Shown here piece by piece: positions 51,268 to 60,511 of a stretch of DNA of 64,000 bases (the stretch's first letter is position 1; each line of letters opens with the position of its first letter). This DNA is from Reinekea sp. G2M2-21 (GTDB lineage Bacteria > Pseudomonadota > Gammaproteobacteria > Pseudomonadales > Natronospirillaceae), in the NCBI RefSeq assembly GCF_015687175.1, contig NZ_JADPQG010000008.1:159673-223672 (forward strand), written 5' to 3'. The notes under the pieces are model-generated. The model was not told the DNA's origin. It did not search any database and was given only the letters and a program-made list of their open reading frames with translations. The position numbers were made by a program, and so were the translations under genes.

Positions 51268-52560
51268 TCATCCAGAGATAATATTTTTTAAAACCCGTTC
51301 AGCGGCGTTAATCGTGGTTAAAATATCGTCATCGCTGTGCGCCAGAGACATGAATCCGGCTTCAAAACTGGATGGTGCCAGATAAATTCCTTCCTGCAGC
51401 ATGCCATGGAAAAATGCATTGAATCGCTCTCCATCACATTTCCCAACGTCGGCAAATGAAGCGACCTGCGCTTGGTCGGTAAAGAACAACCCGAACATGC
51501 TGCCGACCTGATTACTCGTCATCGGTACGCCCAACGCTTTGGCTTTTTCGACAATACCGTTGGTTAACGCACGGGTTTTTTCGGTCAGTTGTTCATACAC
51601 ACCGGGCTTGCTGATTTCCTCCAGCGCGGCCAGACCTGCGGCCATAGCCACCGGGTTTCCGGATAGGGTACCAGCTTGATACACCGGGCCCACAGGTGCC
51701 AGATAATCCATGATGTCAGCACGACCGCCGAAAGCGCCGACCGGCATGCCGCCGCCGATCACCTTACCCAGTGTAGTCAGGTCGGGTTTCACACCATAGT
51801 GTGCCTGTGCCCCGCCCAGCGCGGCACGGAAACCACACATCACTTCATCAAAGATCAACACCGAACCGTGGGTATCACAGACTTCTCGCAGTGCTTCCAA
51901 AAAGCCCGGCACCGGTGGAATGCAGTTCATGTTACCGGCGATGGGCTCCACAATAACGGCCGCAATTTTATCACCGAGTTCGGCGAAGCAGGCGCGTACC
52001 GCATCTGCGTTGTTGTATTCCAGTGTGACGGTGTGTTCAGCAACGGAGGCAGGCACCCCTGGTGAGGTTGGCACACCCAAGGTCAACGCGCCGGATCCGG
52101 CTTTGATCAACAGGCTGTCTGCATGACCGTGGTAACAACCTTCAAACTTCACCAGAATGTCGCGACCGGTAAAACCACGCGCCAAGCGAATCGCCGACAT
52201 AGTCGCTTCGGTTCCGGAGTTCACCATGCGAACTTTTTCGATGGACGGCATCAACTGGCAAACTTTTTCAGCCATCTGTATTTCAAGTTCCGTTGGTGCG
52301 CCAAAAGACATCGCTTTGTCGACCTGAGCGTGCACTGCTTCTAAAATGGCCGGTGCACCGTGTCCTAAAACCATAGGCCCCCAAGACAACACGTAATCAA
52401 TGTACTGTTTGCCCTGGGTATCGGTCAGATAGGCGCCTTTGGCGCTGTCGAAAAAGACGGGCGTGCCACCGACCCCTTTGAACGCCCGAACCGGCGAGTT
52501 AACACCGCCTGGAATATACTGTTGGGCGCGGGAAAACAGATCTGCTGAAGGCGTAGACAT
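51268..52560 (-). CDS. hemL: Glutamate-1-semialdehyde 2,1-aminomutase
   Basis: 430 residues, full length. PLP enzyme making 5-aminolevulinate for heme in the C5 pathway. [20 protein letters not shown] at the N-terminus, the [11 protein letters not shown] cofactor-binding Asp and the PLP Lys in [19 protein letters not shown] are all present. Monocistronic; hemJ, another heme gene, lies 4 kb away. Confidence 0.97.
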   Translation of the reverse strand: MSTPSADLFSRAQQYIPGGVNSPVRAFKGVGGTPVFFDSAKGAYLTDTQGKQYIDYVLSWGPMVLGHGAPAILEAVHAQVDKAMSFGAPTELEIQMAEKVCQLMPSIEKVRMVNSGTEATMSAIRLARGFTGRDILVKFEGCYHGHADSLLIKAGSGALTLGVPTSPGVPASVAEHTVTLEYNNADAVRACFAELGDKIAAVIVEPIAGNMNCIPPVPGFLEALREVCDTHGSVLIFDEVMCGFRAALGGAQAHYGVKPDLTTLGKVIGGGMPVGAFGGRADIMDYLAPVGPVYQAGTLSGNPVAMAAGLAALEEISKPGVYEQLTEKTRALTNGIVEKAKALGVPMTSNQVGSMFGLFFTDQAQVASFADVGKCDGERFNAFFHGMLQEGIYLAPSSFEAGFMSLAHSDDDILTTINAAERVLKNIISG

Positions 52561-52773
52561 AAATATTGACCATCTCTGTAGATAATTTCGCGCCTATTCT
52601 GACGAGCCAGTCGGGGTTTCGCAAACCTGAATTGCGCAGGATTGGTTAAAACTTAATCAATACGGATGGCGGATGTCATGAAAAGGGTCACTTTTGTCGG
52701 GATTATTTGAAACGAAGGCCTTTGCGTGGGTATCATGGCGCGATGTTTACAACCCTCGGATGGTCTGAGATTC

Positions 52774-55482
52774 ATGACTGAATCTGCTCCTTCGCACTAT
52801 TTAGTGCCGTCAAAGCTTTCTGTACCTTATCTGCCGCCGAATGCGATTCATCGTGTTCGAGTCGACGATGCCTTTGTCGCAGCCTGTAAACTGCCGTTGG
52901 TTGTGCTCTGTGCTCCGGCTGGTTTCGGTAAGACAACAGCCGCCTTACATGGCTTTCAGGCGCTTAAAGAAGATGAACCGGAAGCCCGGATGGCGTGGTT
53001 GTCGCTTGATCCGGAGGATACCGACCCCTATTCCTTTGCAGCCTATTTTATCTCCGCAATTGCCAAGCAGGTGCGCCTGTCTGACCAGCTGTGTCACGCC
53101 GGCGTGCATGACCGCAACACACAATTGAAATCCTTATTCGGGCAATTGTTGTTTGAGTTGGACCGTATTCACCAGCGCTTGATTGTTGTGCTCGACGATT
53201 ATCACGCCATCGAGTCGGAAGAAATCCATTCGGCCGTGGCCTATCTGGCCAAACATTTGCCACCCCATGTTACGTTGGTGCTCACCACGCGCTCAGATCC
53301 CCCAGCCAGCATTATGTCGCTGCGCCTGCAAGGGCTGGTCGCTGACATGTCAGCGGAACTGCTGGGGTTCAGTGTGTCGGAGGCACAGACCTTTTTCCAG
53401 CAGGTGGGCAGTGGCTTCCAACTAGATGAGCACGACGTTAAAAAATTGCTGGAACATGTTGAAGGCTGGGCCGTCGGTTTGCAGCTTATTGTCCTAGGGT
53501 TGAAGTCCAAACCGTCTTTTGATGAATTGAAGTCGCGGTTGGAGCAAAAGGACCTGAACGCCATCGATTATTTCGATTCCGAGGTATTTGACTCGTTACC
53601 GGCAGACGTTAAAAAGTTCTTGCTCAGTACCAGCATCGTTAAACGTTTCAACGCCGATGTTGCGGAAGCGTTGACCGAGAATATCAATGTTCACGAAGTG
53701 CTGGAGTATTTGCAGCGCCAACATTTGTTTATTGTGCAATTTAATGAGCCGCAACAGTGGTTCCGTTATCATCACCTGTTGCGGGACTTTCTGAAGCACA
53801 AGTTGTTAACGCAATCCAGCGGCGATGTTCGGGAATTGCACCACAAGGCCTCGCAGGCGTTTTTGAAAATGGGTTATATCGTGGGCGCGGTGGATCATGC
53901 CATACGCTCGCAAGATCAGGAGCAGATCACTAATATCCTGCGCACTTACGGTGACGACCTGATTCACAAAGCTCACTACGATCTGGTAAAGCGTTGTTTG
54001 AAAGAGCTCAGTGATGAAACCATCACAGCCGATTATCAACTCACGCATGTTTGTTGTTGGGTCGAAGCGATCTTTGGCAACCCGAAACGGGTTGATGAAA
54101 TTCTGCCGATGGCTGAAGCCAACATCACCGATGATACAAAAGACGCCAATATTAAACGGGCTGAATTCGCCACCGTGCGCTCGCAAGCGTATTTTTCGAT
54201 GGGCGATTTTGTTCGCGCGGAACAGGCCGCGCGCACCGCGTTGGATTTGTTTCCCGACAACATTACCCGTCGTCAGTCGCCCTTGTTGATTTATGCAAAC
54301 GTGAAGTTTGAACAGGGCGAACTGGACCGGGCGTTGTCCATTTACGAAGAAAGTGAATTGCTGAGTCGGCAAGAGGCGAATCACGATGCCGTACTGTGGA
54401 GTCTGAACCAGCAATCACAGATCTGGAAACAGCGCTGTGATTTCAATCGTTCGATAGAGCTGGCCAAAGAAGTTCAGGAATACGCTAATCAACATAATGT
54501 TAACAGCGGTTTTAATGCCTGTTTCTCCTTGTTTAGCCAGGCTGAGTTGGCGCTGGAGGCTTACCATCTACGCGAAGCCCGGCTGCTGATTAATGAAGTG
54601 GGGCTGCTCTGCCAGAACTGGGATGAATTCTGGGCGCAACATCTGTTTGGTTGGTTGTTGAAAATGGAAATGCTCAAGGGTAAACCCACGGTTGCCCGAG
54701 ATCTGTCCAGCCAGCATGAAGGTATATTAGCCCGCGAAAATGTTGCCGAACATCTCATTCCTTATTCCATGGAAGTGCAGTTGCTGTACTGGTGGCAGGC
54801 TGAAGAATTCAAGAAAATTGAAACCTGGCTGAAGGCAACACCGCCCGTCGAAAAATGCCACAGCATGCGTGACTATGTTGTGTTGCGTGCTCAGATATAC
54901 GGTCACATTGCGTGTCAACGGTATCAGGAAGCATCAAAACGCCTTGAGCAGGTGTATTCGCCTTTGCGCGAATTTGAAGGTCGCCCGTATCAGCTGGAGT
55001 TCATCCGCTTGGGACTGTTACAGGTTGCCTTGTTGAATCTGCAGGGCAAAGAAGACGAAGCTATGACCGAACTCATGCTCTTGTTGCCGCTCATCCAACA
55101 GTATTCCATAGTGGCTAGCATTCTGTTTTTGCGCCAATGGGTGATGCCGTTATTTGAAAAAATGGATATTGAGCAGTTACCGGAAGATCAGGCTCGGTTC
55201 GTGGAGCAACTGCTGATTCTCTATAAACAACGCAACACTTCCAGTCGTCGCGGCGAAGAAGAAGTGCCGGATGGTCTGCTGGCGTTGGGTATCTCCAAAA
55301 AAGAATGGCGGGTACTGCAGTACATCATTGACGGTAAGAGCAATGATGAGATCGCGCAAACGATGTTTATAGCGGTCAGTACCGTAAAAACCCACATCAA
55401 CAACCTCTATAAGAAGTTGTCCGTGGCAAACCGAAAAGAAGCCATTGCTCTGGGTAAAGAGCTGGCCACTAGCGGTTTGTAG
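52774..55482 (+). CDS. MalT-type ATP-dependent LuxR-family regulator
   Basis: 902 residues from ATG 52774; GTG 52726 and ATG 52735 are in frame but the YLVPSKLSVP opening fits the family start. STAND NTPase: Walker A APAGFGKTT, Walker B LIVVLDDYHAI and the arginine-type sensor TTRSDPP; a winged-helix/TPR-like sensor region; and a C-terminal LuxR helix-turn-helix (EWRVLQYIIDGKSNDEIAQ then VSTVKTHINNLYKKL). Acts as a ligand- and ATP-driven activator. A maltodextrin role is plausible given the nearby amylase but unproven. Divergent from hemL. Confidence 0.85.
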   Translation: MTESAPSHYLVPSKLSVPYLPPNAIHRVRVDDAFVAACKLPLVVLCAPAGFGKTTAALHGFQALKEDEPEARMAWLSLDPEDTDPYSFAAYFISAIAKQVRLSDQLCHAGVHDRNTQLKSLFGQLLFELDRIHQRLIVVLDDYHAIESEEIHSAVAYLAKHLPPHVTLVLTTRSDPPASIMSLRLQGLVADMSAELLGFSVSEAQTFFQQVGSGFQLDEHDVKKLLEHVEGWAVGLQLIVLGLKSKPSFDELKSRLEQKDLNAIDYFDSEVFDSLPADVKKFLLSTSIVKRFNADVAEALTENINVHEVLEYLQRQHLFIVQFNEPQQWFRYHHLLRDFLKHKLLTQSSGDVRELHHKASQAFLKMGYIVGAVDHAIRSQDQEQITNILRTYGDDLIHKAHYDLVKRCLKELSDETITADYQLTHVCCWVEAIFGNPKRVDEILPMAEANITDDTKDANIKRAEFATVRSQAYFSMGDFVRAEQAARTALDLFPDNITRRQSPLLIYANVKFEQGELDRALSIYEESELLSRQEANHDAVLWSLNQQSQIWKQRCDFNRSIELAKEVQEYANQHNVNSGFNACFSLFSQAELALEAYHLREARLLINEVGLLCQNWDEFWAQHLFGWLLKMEMLKGKPTVARDLSSQHEGILARENVAEHLIPYSMEVQLLYWWQAEEFKKIETWLKATPPVEKCHSMRDYVVLRAQIYGHIACQRYQEASKRLEQVYSPLREFEGRPYQLEFIRLGLLQVALLNLQGKEDEAMTELMLLLPLIQQYSIVASILFLRQWVMPLFEKMDIEQLPEDQARFVEQLLILYKQRNTSSRRGEEEVPDGLLALGISKKEWRVLQYIIDGKSNDEIAQTMFIAVSTVKTHINNLYKKLSVANRKEAIALGKELATSGL

Positions 55483-55638
55483 GATCAAAACCCGCAGGTG
55501 GTGTGTGAGCTTTTAAAATCCACCTCGCGGAATATCAACCGACAGATGCATAGCCGACCGTCGCTTCGCGTTTTAGACTGAGCACATTCCTCGATGAATA
55601 CCTTTGTTGGGGATTGTCTAGTTGATAGGTAGTCTTTG

Positions 55639-55667
55639 AGCCAGCCCACTTGGGCTGGCTTTTTTTG
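55639..55667 (+). terminator. Strong intrinsic terminator
   Basis: AGCCAGCCCA-CT-TGGGCTGGCT, a 10-bp GC-rich stem, followed by eight T. It lies 157 bp after the MalT-type gene. The long gap leaves room for a small RNA, but none can be shown. Confidence 0.9.
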
Positions 55668-55930
55668 TACCCCGTTGTCGATAGCAAAAACAGCACACGA
55701 GAGCGGTATTAGAGGTAAGTTTAATAACAGATCCGATAGTTCGGGTTTGCCTTTAAACAATGTCAGCCGTCGCTATAGACAACTGATCATACGTATCCAC
55801 GCGGTTGTTGACAGGTCGATTGTAATGCGACAAAACAGCACATTTGCTGAATATTCGATCACAAAGACAGATTAAATAATTGAATTTCACTGCAATTGGT
55901 GTAAATAACCAACCCGCACTGCGTTGTCTC

Positions 55931-56062
55931 GTGCAGGGATTGCCGACGTGTCGGCGCACGCTCAAGCGACCGTTCGACCGAGCACGATAACGGGAAGAAC
56001 CCCAACGCTGGCGGAAAAAGGGGGGGGCAAGCGAATCTCCCCTTGAAAAAAATCCTCCGAGA
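55931..56062 (+). repeat. Dispersed intergenic repeat, copy C
   Basis: GTGCAGGGA, a short hairpin (GCCGACGTGTCGGC), the core GCACGCTCAAGCGACCGTT, then ACGGGAAGAACCCCAACGC, a G run and CTCCCCTTGAAAAAAA. The most complete copy; copies A and B share its core and the order of its parts. Confidence 0.7.
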
Positions 56063-56205
56063 GAATCTTGCGGCGAGAAGCAAAACTGTATCGCTGGGTC
56101 GATTTCGTCCTCGACGCAAAAAACTCTCATTGCAAACCACGTCCCAGAAGGATGCCAAGGTACCAAATCAATAACGCAGAGCAAGTTCTATTCGCCGCAG
56201 AGTTG

Positions 56206-56625
56206 TTAAAACGGTTTTACCACAACCATGATAACAATCACGAATAAAGCGATGACGGGAATTTCATTGAACCAGCGAAACCAAACGTGGTTTTTGACAT
56301 TATTGTCGTCTTTAAAATCGTTCAGAATTTTGCCGCACCAAAAATGGTAAACCACCAGTCCCAGTACGAAAGTGAGTTTGGCGTGCAGCCAACCCATTTG
56401 CAGATAACCCGGAACCAGGTAGATCAGCCAAGCACCAAAGATTAACGCAAGAATCATCGAAGGCGTCATGATGCCGCGATAAAGTTTGCGCTCCATGATT
56501 TTAAAGCGGTCCTTACTGATCTGATCTTCAGACATGGCGTGATACACGAACAATCGGGGCAGGTAAAAAATGGCGGCCATCCAGGTAATAACAAAAATTA
56601 TGTGCAGTGATTTAATCCACAGCAT
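56206..56625 (-). CDS. hemJ: Protoporphyrinogen oxidase HemJ
   Basis: 139 residues, four membrane helices. The HemJ pattern is clear: LWIKSLHIIFVITWMAAIFY with RLFVYH, then GWLHAKLTFVLGLVVYHFWC and a C-terminal RWFNEIPVIALFVIVIMVV. Oxidises protoporphyrinogen IX in the inner membrane, late in heme synthesis. The ATG shares one base with the stop of the CLC gene, so it is the second gene of that pair. Confidence 0.92.
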   Translation of the reverse strand: MLWIKSLHIIFVITWMAAIFYLPRLFVYHAMSEDQISKDRFKIMERKLYRGIMTPSMILALIFGAWLIYLVPGYLQMGWLHAKLTFVLGLVVYHFWCGKILNDFKDDNNVKNHVWFRWFNEIPVIALFVIVIMVVVKPF

Positions 56626-58370
56626 TAGTGCAGTTCTCCTTCGGTTGTCAGTACGGCGCTGAGTTTCGAGCGTGTGACCAGGCCTATCCGGAATTCGTCC
56701 AGTGGTACCTGTATGCCCACCACATCGTCGCTTTGTAATATCTTGATGCCTTCCAGCAATGACACGTCATTGTTGATGATGGCAATCCGGCTGCGATCAG
56801 GGATCACTTTCGCCAGGTAGTCGAGCAGATCGACACTGTCTCTGTTTTCCAACAGGGTCCACTGTTCAAACTGTTTCTGCAGGGTGTTCATTGGCAATAA
56901 ATAGCTGCTGGTGCCGAAGCGGAATATAACGAGCCGACGGTGGGTCGCCAGTAACTCTTCTATCGCGTGGGTATCCATGTTGCTGGAAATCACGCAGAAC
57001 TGTTCCGTCGCGATTTCCGTCAGGAATCGGCTGGCCAGAGCATTGCGCATGGGGTGCGTGGTGATGTGCAAGCCCTTGTTCGCGAGCATGGTTTGAAAGA
57101 TCGATGGCTGCAGGAATAAAACCTGACAGGTCAGGTTTGATAACACCACGACAATCATGGCCGGAAACATCATTTGCGCGCTCAATGATAATTCCAACAC
57201 CGCGGTTAGCGCGGCCAGGGGCGCGTGCAGTAACGCGCTCATCAGGCCAGCCATACCGATCAGCGCGTAGAATGAATCGTTTCCGTCGCCCGGCGCAAGG
57301 TAGCCAATCACCGCGCCGGTGGCCATGCCGATTACCAGGGAAGGTGCCACAATGCCCGCTGGAATACCCAGACCGACCGCTGCCGACGTTGCTACAAGCT
57401 TGCCCACCAGTATCGCTAACAACAGCCACCAGGCAAATTGGCCGGTTAATATCGCGTTCATGGTGTCGTACCCAAGGCCCATGACCTGTGGCAACATCAC
57501 GCCCAGTAATCCGGTAATCAGCCCAGCGAGCAAGAACCGGTACTCAACTCGCACCAGGTTCAGGCTGAGGAATTGCTTGATCAGCTTATGCATGATCGCC
57601 GCGACGACGCCCGTCGCTATCCCCGTTAGCAACAACCAAGGCCCGTCGGCGTATTCAATTGCTTTGACATCAATCTGAAAGAAAGCCGGATGATCTCCAA
57701 GAAACAACTGCGTCATGGCCGCTGCGGTGACGGATGCAGCAACAATTGGAATAAAACCATTCAGGCTGTATTCCATCAATACAACTTCCATCGCAAACAT
57801 CACACCCGCTAACGGAGTACCGAAGGCGGCTGAGATAGCGGCGGCGGTGCCGCACCCGGTCAATAGACGCAACTGGCTCGGGGTACGATTGAGTTCGTAC
57901 CCCATTTTGCTGGCGATGGTTGAGCCAATATGAACAGCAGGCCCTTCTTTGCCCATGCTGAAGCCGCTCGCCAGAGCGATAAGTGCGGCGAAAAACTGGT
58001 AAAAGCTGTTTATGACGGGGAGTTTTGCGCGCCCGCGCTGCAGACGGTCGATCACATGGGCAATGCCCACTTCTTGTATAGATTTCTTGGTCAGACGCGC
58101 CAGTAGGATGAGAACGACAGCGCCTGCGATTGGCAGAATGAGACGCATCCAGAAGGTAAACCCGCTAAAACCCGCTTCCGGGTTGCCATGCAGAATGGCC
58201 AGGACTGCGTCAATCGCCACCATGAACCAGGCGATGACCAAACTCGTTGCGATCCCGATTAGAATACCGAGCAGGGAAAGCAGCGCTAAACTGTTGCCCT
58301 GAAAAAAGACCATTTGCCAATGTTTCTTAAAGCGCACTGAGTTCTCTGAAGTGTGACGTTGTTTGAGCAA
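56625..58370 (-). CDS. CLC-family chloride channel/antiporter
   Basis: 581 residues counted from a TTG; a GTG at 58337 or the ATG at 58313 are possible starts and I cannot decide between them. CLC signatures: GKEGPAVHIGS (selectivity filter GKEGP) and GLMSALLHAPLAALTAVLEL. The C-terminal ~150 residues form a CBS-pair-like cytoplasmic domain (FCVISSNMDTHAIEELLATH; RIAIINNDVSLLEGIKILQ). Controls anion/proton balance. Co-transcribed with hemJ. Confidence 0.9.
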   Translation of the reverse strand: MLKQRHTSENSVRFKKHWQMVFFQGNSLALLSLLGILIGIATSLVIAWFMVAIDAVLAILHGNPEAGFSGFTFWMRLILPIAGAVVLILLARLTKKSIQEVGIAHVIDRLQRGRAKLPVINSFYQFFAALIALASGFSMGKEGPAVHIGSTIASKMGYELNRTPSQLRLLTGCGTAAAISAAFGTPLAGVMFAMEVVLMEYSLNGFIPIVAASVTAAAMTQLFLGDHPAFFQIDVKAIEYADGPWLLLTGIATGVVAAIMHKLIKQFLSLNLVRVEYRFLLAGLITGLLGVMLPQVMGLGYDTMNAILTGQFAWWLLLAILVGKLVATSAAVGLGIPAGIVAPSLVIGMATGAVIGYLAPGDGNDSFYALIGMAGLMSALLHAPLAALTAVLELSLSAQMMFPAMIVVVLSNLTCQVLFLQPSIFQTMLANKGLHITTHPMRNALASRFLTEIATEQFCVISSNMDTHAIEELLATHRRLVIFRFGTSSYLLPMNTLQKQFEQWTLLENRDSVDLLDYLAKVIPDRSRIAIINNDVSLLEGIKILQSDDVVGIQVPLDEFRIGLVTRSKLSAVLTTEGELH

Positions 58371-58451
58371 AACTGATCATACCCGTTTATGATGCAATTT
58401 GTTACAGTACGGCGATTATGGTTTGTGGAAGACAAGGTCTGGGACTCGTAG

Positions 58452-59210
58452 ATGAGTAAGGTTAAAGGCTCGGCGGTAACGAACTATAGGGTTGTTCCTT
58501 ATGCACCGGTGAAACACGCCGCACTTCGGTTTGCGATGGTTGTTGTCGTGGTGGGCATGGTCTACGCTGCTTTCTGGTATGGTCAGCGCAGTGGTATCCG
58601 CGAAGAAGCGGAATTGATCAGTCAGCGGAATCAGCTGTTGCAGGAAGTGACGCAAAGCACCAGCCGCGAAGAAGCGTTGCGACAGCGCGTGGCCGTATTG
58701 GAAAACGCAGCGTTTGTCGATAAGGGTTCTGTTGACGACGTACGGCAGATTAATCGCGAATTGAGCGATCAAATAGCACAGCTTGAAGAAGAAATTGCAT
58801 TATATCAGGGCATAATGTCGCCTTCGGTCGACTCCGCCGGATTGACCATCCAGGAAGTGACCCTGACGCCGACGCCGGCTGAGAACCGCTATCGGTTTAA
58901 GGTCATGCTGACGCAAGTTGGTAATAACACTAATTATTTGCGCGGATTTGTCGGTATTAATGTATTAGGCGTACAAAATGGGGCCGTCGCCGCGTTCCCG
59001 TTAAAAGAATTGTCGTCTGAAATCAATGAGGTCGATATCAAATTCAGGTATCGTTACTTTCAGGACTTTAAAGGCGAACTCGTCCTTCCTGAAGGTTTTA
59101 CGCCTGATCAGATACAGGTGATCGCACAGTCGGTTGGCACAAAGTCAGCGCGTGTGGAAAAAGCTTATAACTGGTCAGATTTGGAGAACGGAACTAATGT
59201 GGGGCAGTGA
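58452..59210 (+). CDS. Membrane-anchored coiled-coil protein (DUF6776-like)
   Basis: 252 residues: short cytoplasmic segment, one helix (FAMVVVVVGMVYAAFWYG), a coiled coil of ~90 residues (REEALRQRVAVLENAAF; INRELSDQIAQLEEEIALYQ), then a beta-rich periplasmic domain. Its 3' end overlaps the bactofilin gene by 14 bp, a pairing seen in other gammaproteobacteria, and it may recruit or position the bactofilin polymer. Confidence 0.75.
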   Translation: MSKVKGSAVTNYRVVPYAPVKHAALRFAMVVVVVGMVYAAFWYGQRSGIREEAELISQRNQLLQEVTQSTSREEALRQRVAVLENAAFVDKGSVDDVRQINRELSDQIAQLEEEIALYQGIMSPSVDSAGLTIQEVTLTPTPAENRYRFKVMLTQVGNNTNYLRGFVGINVLGVQNGAVAAFPLKELSSEINEVDIKFRYRYFQDFKGELVLPEGFTPDQIQVIAQSVGTKSARVEKAYNWSDLENGTNVGQ

Positions 59211-59628
59211 AAAAACCGTGGGCAAAAACGTTACGTTAATAACAGCAAAAGCAGAAATTCAGGGTGATATACGCATATCTGAGGCTCTGCAGATAGAAGG
59301 CGCCGTTAAGGGGAATATCCTGGCCGACCCGGACAGTAATGCCGAAGTTACGATAGGCATCAAAGGCATCGTTGAAGGGGAAATCCGCGCACCGCATGTC
59401 GTGATAAACGGCGAAGTCAAAGGCGATGTCTATTCATCGGATCACATTACGCTGAATAAAAATGCACTGGTCACTGGTGATGTGCATTACGTTATGATGG
59501 AAATGGTGATGGGCGCCAAGGTCAATGGCAAGCTGTTGCATGTGCCTAGCGAGAAGGGCAAAAAGTCCAAACCGGACCTGCTGACAAAGCCAACGCCAGT
59601 CGCTTCGGTGGCGTCAGAAACAAAATAA
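59197..59628 (+). CDS. Bactofilin (polymer-forming cytoskeletal protein)
   Basis: 143 residues from ATG 59197, preceded by GGAG. A right-handed beta-helix of short repeats (IQGDIRISEALQIEGAVKGN; VEGEIRAPHVVINGEVKGDV; LVTGDVHYVMMEMVMGAKVN) with a Lys/Pro-rich tail. Bactofilins polymerise without nucleotides under the membrane and help shape the cell or localise wall enzymes; an M23 peptidase gene lies nearby, as often seen. Confidence 0.92.
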   Translation: MWGSEKTVGKNVTLITAKAEIQGDIRISEALQIEGAVKGNILADPDSNAEVTIGIKGIVEGEIRAPHVVINGEVKGDVYSSDHITLNKNALVTGDVHYVMMEMVMGAKVNGKLLHVPSEKGKKSKPDLLTKPTPVASVASETK

Positions 59629-59706
59629 TCTTGTATAAGTCGGGTGTAATAGTTGACTGTTTTGCTCAGGTATTGATAATTCCCCTTCAATTCGAGGGTA
59701 TTTTGA

Positions 59707-60060
59707 ATGACTGAAGCTACTGTTTCGATGGCGGAACCATTAATTATTACATCGGCTGCCATAAATAAAGTCCGCGAACTTGTTGCGGAAGAAGAGAATC
59801 CTGATTTGATGCTGCGGGTGTTTGTTACCGGTGGTGGCTGCGCAGGGTTTCAATACGGTTTTACTTTCGATGAAGAGCCTGCCGAAGACGACACCTTAAT
59901 TGATAAGAGCGGTATCAAATTCGTCATTGATTCGTTGAGCGTGCAATATTTGGGTGGATCTACTGTTGATTATACGGAAAGCTTGGAAGGCAGCCGTTTT
60001 ATCATTGAAAATCCAGCGGCAGAGACTACCTGTGGCTGTGGTTCCTCGTTCTCTATGTAA
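59707..60060 (+). CDS. erpA: Iron-sulfur cluster insertion protein ErpA
   Basis: 117 residues, A-type carrier. The three cluster ligands are Cys45 ([11 protein letters not shown]), Cys109 and Cys111 (TTCGCGSSF). Passes [4Fe-4S] clusters to apo-enzymes such as those of isoprenoid synthesis and respiration. Slightly overlapped at its 3' end by the DsrE-like gene. Confidence 0.93.
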   Translation: MTEATVSMAEPLIITSAAINKVRELVAEEENPDLMLRVFVTGGGCAGFQYGFTFDEEPAEDDTLIDKSGIKFVIDSLSVQYLGGSTVDYTESLEGSRFIIENPAAETTCGCGSSFSM

Positions 60061-60496
60061 ATTGCTGATCGCAATGGTCCTCGTGGTTGGGCCGTTAGCG
60101 GTTAATGCAGATTCACTTCATACCGGGGATGTTCAGGCACCGGATTTCATCGCGCAGATTGAAGCTCATACTCCTTCAGAGTTAAGTGACATATTGCATC
60201 GAGTTGACAGCTTGCTGTTGGAGCAAAGTGACTTTCCGTCGAGTCGTCCTTTAGCGCTGGTTTTGCATGGTGAAGAGGCTCGGGTTTTCTTACGTGAGAA
60301 CTATCAGCAGAATCGCGAACTTGTCGATCTAGCTGCCCGTCTGGATGCCTTCAATGCCATTGATATTCAGATCTGTGAAACCTGGTTACGCGGTGCATCT
60401 GTTCCCAAAAGTGAATTGCCTGCCTTTGTTGATACTGTCCCCTATGGTCCCGCGCAAGAAAAAGCCCTGCTGGAGCAGGGCTACGAGTACTTCTGA
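60038..60496 (+). CDS. Exported DsrE-like protein
   Basis: 152 residues from a GTG inside the end of erpA, giving a good signal peptide ([19 protein letters not shown]). The mature domain has the DsrE/F fold pattern: [15 protein letters not shown], then [20 protein letters not shown] with the conserved Cys, and a C-terminal [16 protein letters not shown]. DsrE proteins relay sulfur or sense redox; a periplasmic version next to erpA may protect or recycle sulfur. The start codon is the uncertain part. Confidence 0.7.
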   Translation: MVPRSLCKLLIAMVLVVGPLAVNADSLHTGDVQAPDFIAQIEAHTPSELSDILHRVDSLLLEQSDFPSSRPLALVLHGEEARVFLRENYQQNRELVDLAARLDAFNAIDIQICETWLRGASVPKSELPAFVDTVPYGPAQEKALLEQGYEYF

Positions 60497-60511
60497 AAAA
60501 CCAGATTAAAA

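Larger units (their letters stand above)
55483..56205. other. 723-bp region with terminator and dispersed repeat
   Basis: Contains the terminator at 55639 and repeat copy C (~55931-56062). Two frames stay open across parts of it but they cross the terminator or translate the repeat, so no gene is accepted. Confidence 0.6.

Noticed and set aside
55485..55760. 91-residue minus-strand frame after the MalT-type gene
   Set aside because: It crosses a strong intrinsic terminator and has no RBS or recognisable domain.
55753..56184. 143-residue minus-strand frame before hemJ
   Set aside because: It translates repeat copy C and continues into A/T-rich sequence; composition is not protein-like.
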